Of a stretch of 64,000 nucleotides of DNA, positions 1-9,100 are shown piece by piece. A program made the position numbers and the translations under genes. Below the pieces are notes generated by a model. The model was not told the origin of the DNA and made no database searches. It saw only the letters and a program-made list of their open reading frames with translations. Numbering within the stretch: the first letter of the stretch is position 1; the number at the start of each line of letters is the position of its first letter. This DNA comes from Aaosphaeria pasadenensis (lineage: Eukaryota > Ascomycota > Dothideomycetes > Pleosporales), in contig JAKLMB010000044.1 in assembly GCA_022813625.1 (NCBI GenBank), positions 124,001 to 188,000 of the forward strand, read 5' to 3'.

Positions 1-1692
1 AAATGTAAAAACATCCCAAGTGTATTGTATTTCCCTTTCCAACATATCAGACAACCCAATTCCAACACCCCCAGACCTCCCATCTTCGTAATCTTTCCGA
101 AACCCCAATTCCAAAGAGCCCATCCCGCCTAGGTTACAATAGAGCCTGGAAGTTATCGACCTGGAAACGTGGGCCTACGCCCAAATTGAAAACATCCAAC
201 CACGTTGCAACAACCATAATATTCACAAACCTAAATACATGCCGCCACTATTACCTTGGAAACAGACAAAAAATCCCTCAGCGCGGAAAATTCCTTAAGA
301 AACGCTCTAAATCACTCCTTCGAGGAAGTTCTCGTCGTTACCACAGCCCCAACACACAATTCTCTTTTTGGGATATTCATCCACGCTGCTGCTGCAAAGA
401 GATGTGGTTCAGCGTCATTTGGCGTCCTGGAGAATTCAGCATGAACGCGAAAGGATGCACTATTTATAGTATTTATCTTTCCATTTGCTCCCTATTTCCT
501 CTGATATATCTTCTATCGTGTAATACTATATTCACTAATTATTCTGCTATTGATTTCCCGAAGTTTCCTATTGCCAGAAGCAAGATTGTTCAAACAGGAG
601 TTTTTGCAGCGATTAAAGACTGAATTTCCGCCACTGCTAAACATGATGCGCTCCAGACTTTAAATTTGGAGGACCAAATAGTATGCAGAGAATACTCCAG
701 TTCAAAGAACCGTTCCATGAGCGGAGATCTGAGTGCAATCGCAAGAGCAATTGCAGTGTTCTTGTCGACGGCATTGTGTGGGACGCGCTGTGTAAAGTAA
801 TTCTTCGCTGTGAACATGTGGGTAGCATAGGATCGACCATAACGCAGCACTAGCAGATACCTCGTATTCGTCTATCAACATTTATTGGGGTTCAACGGAG
901 TATTCTACGGACCCCGCTAACATCATCGGAGGAACTGGACGTTGAAACAAGCATTGATGTTCTGGATCTGGCTTGTGTCGTGTGTAGGTCTGTCGAAAAG
1001 CCCTTTTTCTTTGATCGTAATGGCCACGAATAATGTTCTGGGGCAAGTAAAGATTCGCAATTTCCTTCAAAAGGCGATTTTGGGGGCAGGGGCGGTTGGT
1101 GTCTAGAATGTACGATGATCAGACGGAACTGCTCGAAGCAAACACCCGACGTCTCCGACATAACGTCGATCTCGAGCTTAACATGTTCTTTACTACATGA
1201 TGCTGTCGACTATCTCCCTTCATCACAAATATTCGAGGTAGTACCCCTGAGCACGATCCCATACAAATGTTCTTCATTACTGATTCCGACACAGATTATC
1301 ATTGACGGCCAGCTCTGATCTACTTTCCATGGCTGAGTCCGGCCCAATTTGTAGCAGATGCGAATATCCCACTACGAAGAGAGAGATCTGCTCGGACCGG
1401 ACTATCGTGAAGTAGACCTCCAACAATGCGTATTCGCGGCCCATCACAAATTCCCCTGATGGGTGCTGCTCAGTCACGAAGTCATCCATTGAGCTCTTCG
1501 TATAAAAGCAATCCAGAGTCCATCTCTAACACGGCATCGCCATCACGATCAGTCACTCTTTTGTAACTTTGTTACACCCACACTCTTTATATCAAATTAT
1601 TGCATACTCCGTCACGGAATCTCTGTTCCACCACCTATTCCAACACATTCGTTTATCATATTGTTAGATTCAAAGCAACCAAACAATCGACC
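1..1692. other. Gene-free left flank with promoter of the secreted protein gene
   Basis: I find no convincing gene here. Several short open frames exist on both strands, but none has recognisable protein character or clean splice partners. The last 200 bases look like a promoter and leader: TATAAAAG at 1501-1508 lies 192 bases before the ATG at 1693, followed by a pyrimidine-rich stretch. The motif ACGGAGTA (895-902) and its complement TACTCCGT (1605-1612), which recur through the window, both occur here. Confidence 0.5.
1501..1508 (+). promoter_or_regulatory. Probable TATA box of the secreted Pro/Ala-rich protein gene
   Basis: The sequence TATAAAAG is a perfect TATA element. It sits 192 bases upstream of the ATG at 1693, a plausible distance for a fungal gene with a leader of about 100-150 bases. 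Position and match are seen directly; function is inferred. Confidence 0.5.
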
Positions 1693-2979
1693 ATGCAGAT
1701 CACACAGAGCCTTCTTTTGGCTCTCTTTGCAACATCCGCCCTAGGTCTTTCGGATGGCGATGCTTTATCGAGCCGTGCCCAGGGCAGTACTAGGACTCCA
1801 GCGAAGGCGAATCCTGCGGCGAGGCCAGTGAAAGCTCCCACGCCGAAGACTCCTACTTCCAGACAAGGCACAGCACCAAACACCCGTCGACCAGCACCAG
1901 GTGCTCCAGCTCCTGCTCCTGGTGCTCCAGCTCCTGGTGCTCCTGTTGCTCCAGTTCCAGGCACTCCTGTTGCTCCAGCTCCTTTTAATCCCCTTGATCT
2001 CCTTGCGCCTCTTGCTCCAGCTCCAGCTCCTGCTCCAGGTACTCCAGGTGCTCCAGGTGCTCCAGGTGCTCCAGCTTTAGGTACTCCTGGTGGTCCTGTT
2101 GCTCCAGTTCCTGGTGGTCCTGTTGCTCCTGTTCCGGGTGCTCCCGTCGCTCCTGCACCTGTTGCTCCAGCCCCAGCTCCAGCTGCACCCGCTGACCCAT
2201 TTGCTCCTGTTCCTATTCCTCCTGCTCACCCGAACCCTCTCGCAGATCCAAATGCCAACAGGCCGCTTCTACAAAACGATCAAGCTCTGCAGAACAATCC
2301 AGGTCTATCGAGCCCTCCTGCCCAGCAGAGCAATCCAGTTCAGCAGAACCCTCCAGCTCAGCAGGGCAATCCGGTCCAGCAGCATAACCCAGCTCAGCAG
2401 AACAACCCAGCTCAGGGTCAGAACACGGTGCCCTCGAACGGAGCCACAGTCCCATCAGCCCCACCATCTTCCCTCCCATCCGCCGCTCCAATCGCTGATC
2501 CGGCTGCTCCTTCAGTTGCGGATCAAGTTGCGGATCCAGTCTTGGATTCAGCTACTCCTCCCGTAGTCCCTCCACCAGCAGCAGCTCCCCCAACAGACAG
2601 CACTGCATCGCTACCCCCGACGCAGAGCCTCAAGCGTCGCAGCCTCAGCGCGCGACGTGAAAACGTATCCTCCCCTAAAGTAACATGCCCCGGCTCTACC
2701 GGAATCGTCACGTACCAGGATGTGAACGGCGAGTCCGCCGAAGTGAACTGCCTCAAGGCTGCGCATTGCACCAGGAAGGAATTGCGCCTCTTCAACCCCC
2801 CTCCAGTCACCCTCACCATGCGAGTGACGACCAAGTTCGACGGTGAGGCTTGCAGGAAAGCCTGCGTTTGCGGCGATGAGAAAGCCCAGGCGCCCGATGA
2901 CGAGCCCCTGGAAGTCGCCGCCGAAACTAATGATGGCGGTCTTGAGGAGTTCTACAAGCGCGGTACTGCCAGCGCGTGA
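1693..2979 (+). CDS. Secreted Pro/Ala-rich protein with C-terminal six-cysteine domain; stop in leaky UGA-CUA context
   Basis: Intronless, 428 residues. The start at 1693 is chosen because it opens with a clear signal peptide (MQITQSLLLALFATSALG, residues 1-18); an in-frame TTG at 1600 would bury it. Next come a low-complexity stretch of PAPGAP/PVAPVPG repeats (to about residue 190), a Pro/Asn/Gln stretch of repeated NPAQQ/NPVQQ units, a Pro/Ala/Ser stretch, and a Lys-Arg-Arg site (residues 314-316) that a Kex2-type protease could cut. The tail (from Cys332) has six cysteines spaced C-x20-C-x5-C-x27-C-x3-C-x-C. A second Lys-Arg (422-423) lies just before the stop. I do not recognise the family; a wall-associated or effector-like secreted protein is the broad guess. 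The stop is TGA followed by CTA, with a homologous domain in frame behind it (see next entry). Confidence 0.85.
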   Translation: MQITQSLLLALFATSALGLSDGDALSSRAQGSTRTPAKANPAARPVKAPTPKTPTSRQGTAPNTRRPAPGAPAPAPGAPAPGAPVAPVPGTPVAPAPFNPLDLLAPLAPAPAPAPGTPGAPGAPGAPALGTPGGPVAPVPGGPVAPVPGAPVAPAPVAPAPAPAAPADPFAPVPIPPAHPNPLADPNANRPLLQNDQALQNNPGLSSPPAQQSNPVQQNPPAQQGNPVQQHNPAQQNNPAQGQNTVPSNGATVPSAPPSSLPSAAPIADPAAPSVADQVADPVLDSATPPVVPPPAAAPPTDSTASLPPTQSLKRRSLSARRENVSSPKVTCPGSTGIVTYQDVNGESAEVNCLKAAHCTRKELRLFNPPPVTLTMRVTTKFDGEACRKACVCGDEKAQAPDDEPLEVAAETNDGGLEEFYKRGTASA

Positions 2980-3336
2980 CTATCCAGCAGCCCCCTCGAT
3001 GCCCGCGCCCTGAACACCTTCGTGTGGTACACCCCTCTCACCTGCAACTCCAAGAACGGCCACGCTAGTTTCCAGAAGGCGAGCGGCCACTCGTATGGAG
3101 TCAGCTGTCTCAGGGCCGGGTACTGCAAGGAAAGCTCGATCGCTGGCGAGCGTAAGGAGGAGAGGATCTTCGACGAATCTCTCAAGCGCAAATCCCCAGA
3201 AGCCATCAGTGCTTGCAATCTCGAGTGCGTCTGCGGGAAAGAGATACGCAGTAAGCCACCTAGTCGCGGCTTGTTGCCCACGACTTGGAGGAAGATAGGC
3301 TCCGCGAAGAGCAAGGGTGCCAAGGTGTCTCCATAG
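2980..3336 (+). CDS. In-frame readthrough extension: second copy of the six-cysteine domain
   Basis: These 118 sense codons continue the frame of the preceding gene directly after its TGA and end at TAG (3334-3336). The translation repeats the preceding domain: cysteines are spaced C-x20-C-x5-C-x29-C-x3-C-x-C, against C-x20-C-x5-C-x27-C-x3-C-x-C upstream, with similar cores (CLKAAHC versus CLRAGYC, ACVCG versus ECVCG). There is no methionine in the stretch, so it cannot be started separately by an in-frame ATG. TGA-CTA is an established stop-codon readthrough context, which would give a 547-residue product with two cysteine domains. Alternatives are a recent nonsense mutation, a sequencing error, or an intron I could not find (the obvious GT/AG pairs nearby are too short or out of frame). 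Confidence 0.6.
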   Translation, partial: LSSSPLDARALNTFVWYTPLTCNSKNGHASFQKASGHSYGVSCLRAGYCKESSIAGERKEERIFDESLKRKSPEAISACNLECVCGKEIRSKPPSRGLLPTTWRKIGSAKSKGAKVSP

Positions 3337-4420
3337 GCCTCTCTTGTGGCTTTAGTTGGGGATGTTTTCTTGGCTTTTTTAATGGGAGCGTTCAGCAGGA
3401 TCATAAGGATGTTGGAGTTGGGTAATCACTGCATTGGTTTTTTGTTTGGTTTCATAGTTTGGGAATCTTGGATCTTGGAAAGGTATAGGTTGGATGGATT
3501 AGGTATCACGGTGACATACACCAGGACTTGCAATATAGGCGTTTTTGATTTTCTCTCACTGAAGAAAAGAAGCTTGATGACTTTTGAGATGTGACTAAGT
3601 GTTTGATGATATTAGAACTCTTCGGCGTTCAGATTCAGGTGGATGCGTTGCGAATGTGCCACTGACAGATGTCGCAAATCAAACTTATAATGATAGAGAG
3701 CATTTCAAGATACACACACACTCTTCCTAGTCCATTCTGAGTAAGATAGGTAGAAATGACACCGCGTGTAAGACAAGAAAAATACAATCCGCAGTCATCG
3801 ACACACCACACCACTCCCAACACACCAGCCGCTTTGGGGTTGAGCACAATACACCCTGCAGTGGAGATTTCTCTCATTTATCCGTACATCTAGAGATCAG
3901 GAACCCGACGGCATACAGATACATATTGTGGTGTAGCTGGATAGACAAGGCTGTTCACGATGACGTGCGTAGGGAAAGGCACTATCCACCTCACCTCCCT
4001 CTAGAAGCCTATTTACAGAGGCAAATATCTACTTATCCTATCTACCTATCTACTGATCATAGGTCGTTCCTGTCATGCTCCCTCCTACACAGTCGTTTAG
4101 GGGATAGAAATGTAATTATACATACAACATACAAATTAATTTCTAAATACTTATCAACTCTAATTATTGCATACACTTACATTAGGAAATGTGTCTTATC
4201 AGAAGCAAAAAAGAAAAATTACTACTGACAAGAGCTGCTCATTAAATCCTCCTTCACTGTCCCGACCGATCCGGCATTCAGCACCACCAACCCATGGAAG
4301 ACACACACGCCCACACCCTTGCTCTCACCATCTCAAACTTTTGTGCGTTTCCATCGTAGCTCTTCCTCCCCCTCCTCCTCTAGATCTTACTTCTGCTGCT
4401 AAACCCTAACAAATGGCACT

Positions 4421-4562
4421 ATACTAATCTTTACCTAAAACTAAGTATCTACATTACAACTTTATTTTAATTTAAAAAGAGAACTTTAAGTTAAGTTATA
4501 GAAGGAAGCCTTTATAATCACTAGAATATCTCCTTATACAAATTTAACCTTTTCTAGAATAG
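4421..4562 (+). repeat. Degenerate AT-rich repeat, copy A
   Basis: AT-rich stretch collinear with 5005-5142. Shared islands in the same order include TAATCTTTAC, TATCTAC/TATGTTACAAC, ATTTTAATTTAAAA-like runs and TACAAATTTAACCTTTTCTAGAAT against TATAAATTTGACTTTGTAGAAT. Many differences are C/T or G/A, as expected of a repeat decayed by repeat-induced point mutation. No coding capacity. It may be a fragment of an old transposon; the family is unknown. Confidence 0.5.
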
Positions 4563-5004
4563 AAACTTTAAGGTATTAGTACTTTAGTCCTAGGAACATA
4601 GAAAAGACATAAAGAAAAAAAGTCTTCTTAAGTACAAGTAAGAGTGTATATAAAGTTCTAAGTCTACTTGTATTATACATTTGTTTAGTAAGTCTACTTT
4701 ACTAATAAAAAGGATAAACTTTATTATCTTAGATTATTAGGTATTTAGCTCTAATTACAGATGCGTAATATTTAGGCGTTATGTTTGCATACCCCCTCGC
4801 CCTCTGCTCTATTTACTACTTACTAATAATCCCTACAACATTACAAACACAGTATCTTCGTGTCATGGGAAAAACCTCTCTCCTCAAACGACGTCCAAGA
4901 CATGCCCAGCTACATACATACATGCTTCCCCCCGGGTGCGTTTCTGTCGGTCGCGTCCAGATATTCAAAACCTTGTTTCCCCTAGTTAAACATAACAGCA
5001 CCAC

Positions 5005-5142
5005 GATAATCTTTACATGAAATCAAATATCTATGTTACAACCTCATTTTTAATAAAATAGGAATTTGAAGGTAAGTAAGTCTTCTCTTTTTTTTATAAT
5101 TACCACAATGGTTTTTCTTTATAAATTTGACTTTGTAGAATG
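5005..5142 (+). repeat. Degenerate AT-rich repeat, copy B
   Basis: Second, direct-orientation copy of the repeat at 4421-4562, about 584 bases downstream. By eye the two share roughly two thirds to three quarters of positions in the alignable islands. Either long-terminal-repeat relics or two fragments of a dispersed element would explain it. Confidence 0.45.
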
Positions 5143-6182
5143 AGTGGTACAAGGTGTAAGGTGTAAGATGTGAGATGTAAGAAAGAGGGTGTTGATGCAT
5201 TAGTTTTGGTGGAACGGGATGGAATGAATGAAGGCCTTAGGTGTCAATGTTGCAAGTATGCATCAATTTGTTGACTCTTCTGGTACTGTGCGTTCGTTTG
5301 GTGAGTCCGTTTCTCTGACGGAAAAGATGGAAGTCCATTGCCCTATTCGTCGGGTGTTTGGCGCTGCCATGGATGTCTGGCATTTACATTTCACGTCTTA
5401 CACCACGCACTCCCTTCCGCTCTATTCACCTCACCACTCACCACCCACAAACCTCACATCATCACACATACCCCATCCAAAATAATCACATCAAGAACAC
5501 TTCAATTCTATTCGAAGTCAACCATGCCATACCATGCCATGCCATGCTTATTCTACATAACAATAGGTAGCTTAGCTTAGCTATGAACCATTTATTCATT
5601 GGTTGGTTTATTACACCTTTCCGTTCCTTTATCCACCCTTTCCATCTCACAGTGTAGCCGGTATCTCTCTCCATCGACACATATACCCCTATACCCCTAC
5701 TGTATCTCCTCTGACGACGCCATATGTACATTTTTTGGGTGAACCCCTGCAGGGCGGAAAACAAGCCCTTGCCTTGGGGGTTCGGAAAGACAAAAAGGAA
5801 AAGGAAAAAGAAAGCCAGTGTGACGTACGTAGCAATGGGAAATGAAGCAAGAGAAGAAGAAAAAACGCCATATGCAGTAACTACTATAGTGTAGTGACGG
5901 AAATGAGAGAGCGAGCCGATGTAGGAAAGGAAAAAGGGGTAATCCAAAATACCGCCGTCGCCGATGATGACTCGAGAAATGAAGGGAAAATGTCTGCGGA
6001 ATGCGGAAAGCGATACATATGTCGTGAGTGAGAGTGAGAGAGAGGTCGTCGATGCCAATGTATGTATCCATCCGTCCATCCGATATCTATCAGTCTTTCA
6101 TAGTAGCATGGCTGGCTCCGCGTCTATGTGTGTATTCGTCCTATCATTGTAGTCCCAACAATCGCCACAACATGCTTGTCTC

Positions 6183-9100
6183 CTAAGCCGTAGCATTGGC
6201 CTTCTTCCTGGAATCGTGTGCCTCTTTCGCAAGCTTCTCTAGGGTGCTGATCTCGCCGCTGGTCTCGCACATGTCATGGAAAGAGTGCTTGCTCTGCAGA
6301 AGATCCCACGGGTCGCCAAACTCAATCACCTCACCCTTGTCCAGGACGAGCACCTTGTCGTAATCAATGATAGTCTGCAGACGATGGGCGATGGTGATGG
6401 TGGTGTTCTTGATCTCACGGATCGTTTCTTGGATCTTGGCGTCGGTGGCGTAATCGATAGAAGCTGTGGCCTCGTCCATGAGCAGGACCTTGGGAGCCTT
6501 GAGCAATGCTCGAGCGAGACACAAGAGCTGGCGTTGACCCTGCGAAAGGTTGGAGCCAGACTCCGAGACAGGCGAGTTGAGGTTGCGGAAGGGGTTCTTG
6601 TTGTCGGTCTGTGTGGCGCCGCCAGCTGGCTGCTCAGCATTCGCAGCGGACGCGCTGGGTATGGCCAGGATCGTATCGTTGGCCGCGTTGGCGTGGTGCC
6701 ATTCGGGGTTTGCAAGGATAGACGACGGGTGCGTCGTAGAGCCTACGTTGAAGCTTGCACTGATGTCCGATACGATAGGTGCCGAAGTAGAGTTGGGGAT
6801 CTCGATGGCCTGCTGAGGAGTGCTCGGGCGTTCTGGCGAGCTGGCAATCGATGTGGCGCTGGAAGTGCTGGAGGAGATGAGATGGACTTCGCGCAGGGCT
6901 TGGAAGATCTCCTCATCGGTGAAGAGGCCAAAGGGATCCAAGTTGCTTCTGATGGTGCCGGTGAACAGTGTAGGATCTTGCGGCACCATGACGATATTCT
7001 CTCGCAAATCTTGAAGACCGATCAAACCCACATCGATTTCGTCGATGAGAATCTTTCCTTCCTCTGCTTCCAATGCTCGGAATAGAGCCAAGGCGAGGGA
7101 ACTCTTGCCTGCGCCTGTGCGACCAACGACACCAACCTTCTCGCCGGGAAGGATCTTGAACGTAACATTCTTCAACACCTTGTCGAAGTCGGGCCTGTAA
7201 CGGGTGCTGTAGTTGATGAACTCGACCGAACCTTGGCTTGGCCAGTTGGCCGGTGGCCTGTTCTCGGGAATGATGGGCGCGGCTTCCTGTTCGACATCGA
7301 GATACTCCTTGATACGCTCGACGGAGTTCATGTTCTGCTCGTTGGCGGAGTAGAGTCGCACAAACCACAAGACGTTCTCGGTGAAAGTGACGGCATATGT
7401 GAGGGCCAATCCAGCGGCACCAGCATCGATCTGTCCGACGCTGCGAAGCACGAAGACGCCAGCAAAGAACGAGACCAAAGCTCCCACAACATCAACACGG
7501 AATGCGAGCCACCTGTTAGCTGCCCAGAGGTAGATGAAGGGACGATGCTGAGTATTGATCTTGGTGAGATTCTCACGGATGAATCGTCTCTCATCACCAT
7601 AGGCTCGGATGGTGGTCATTCCAGATAGGGTCTCGCCGAATTGCTGGTAGAGAGGACTCCTGTGGACAGACTCGAGACGCTTGAGGTCGCGCGAGGAACT
7701 GAGATAGAACCGGCCGATAGCGGCGTAAAGGATGGTGATGAAAGCGCCGGCAATCAAGAATCCAGGAGTGATGATCGAGATAAGGATGACGATAGTGATG
7801 ATGGAAGCGAGACAATGCACGACACCGATAGCCACAGGCGCAACCTCCTGATCGACGGCCTCGATATCCTTGGAGAATCGGTTCATGAGCTGACCCAGGG
7901 GCGTCTGGTCGAAGAAACGGAACTTCGCATGAGTGATAGCTTGAACAAGCCTCTCGTGAACCCTTCGTGATGCTGCCAATGAGCCGCTGAATAGGAAACC
8001 TTCTCGGATGAATGTGATGAACATGAAAATCAAACCAAGAATGGCATAGACTCCAAGGAAGTAATCCGAGTTGACCTCGTCATTCTTGGTCGCTGTGAAG
8101 CTAGTTTGCATCATGCCGTACGAATATTGTGCCTTGTCGGGTGTGCTGAAGAAGGGAACATTCCAGCTGCAGGTGCCGCTATTGAGGCAAGTGCCAAGGC
8201 CATTCAATGTTGGAACATGGGTAATCGGTCTTCGCGCATGGTGTCCCATTGCATTAATACTCTTGTCCGCATACGAGTTCGCCCATTGACGAATCCAGAC
8301 GTTTGTCGAGACCGACGAAATTTGCTGGGCGGCAAAAGTGAAAGCGGCTCCAATCCAGTAGTACCATGGGCCCATGGCCTTGAGGTACATGATGATAATG
8401 CTCAATTTGACACCACCTTCAGCCTTTGTCTCTTCGTAAGGGTTGGGGCTTGCCTTAGTATCCGTGGGCCCAGAGGCATCGCCGTTGGTCAGTCCATTTG
8501 CATGGTGGTCATCAGCAGCTTCTTCGCCGTTCGCGTTGAGGTTGGTGAGAGAAGGGACTCGTGATGCTCCGCGTGAGGCCGGTACAGATTTCGTAAGGTC
8601 TTCGGTCATTTTACCAGAATTGATGACATCGGCGGGGGTTCCTTGCGAGGTAACCCTGCCATTATCAAGCACGATGGCGAAATCAGATGGCGGAAGACAC
8701 AGGCTGACGTTGTGTGTCACCAAGATACAAGTGCGGTTTCGCATCAGAGGTCCAGTAAGAGCCTTCTCAAAGATCCATTTCGCAGTGTGGGAATCGACAG
8801 CGCTTAGGACATCGTCCAGAAGGACATGGCGAGCCTTGCTGTACATTGCACGTGCAAGAGAGATACGTTGCTTCTGTCCTCCCGAAAGCGTGACACCCTT
8901 TTCGCCGACAATGGTTTGGTCTCCACCGTCAAGAATGTCCAGATCACGTTGAAGGGAGCAGGCCTCGATGACATCCTTGTACCGCTTGGCGTTCCAGGTA
9001 CTGGCAAAGACAATGTTGTCGCGGATAGTTCCGTTCACAAGCCAAGCCTGTTGGGCACAGTAGGCTACACTCTCTGTGAGGCCGGTGGTAGGATCGGCCT

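Larger units (their letters stand above)
3337..6182. other. Gene-free stretch with AT-rich repeat remnants
   Basis: No supported gene. It holds the 3' flank of the secreted protein gene, a strongly AT-rich patch (about 4420-4770 and 5005-5145, annotated separately), a purine-rich GTAAGATGTGAGATGTAAG-like run near 5155-5185 and a short CCATGCCATACCATGCCATG microsatellite-like run near 5520-5550. The last few hundred bases are the 3' flank of the ABC transporter gene on the other strand. Confidence 0.5.

Noticed and set aside
590..1489. Three minus-strand open frames (1489..1277, 1070..882, 850..590) that could be exons of one gene
   Set aside because: Possible GT/AG joins are long or weak, the joined product resembles nothing, and there is no supporting codon pattern.
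1656..2566. Overlapping frames in the Pro/Ala-rich region on both strands
   Set aside because: They are by-products of the repetitive GAP/PAP codons of the real gene, giving monotonous Leu/Glu/Gly strings in other frames.
2842..2990. Intron that would remove the TGA between the two cysteine domains
   Set aside because: Donor GTGAGG at 2843 with acceptors near 2987-2990 would break the frame and delete the last cysteines of the first domain; donor GTACTG at 2963 gives an intron under 30 nt.
6276..7085. 269-codon plus-strand frame opposite the ABC transporter
   Set aside because: Antisense to the conserved NBD2; its composition mirrors the transporter codons.
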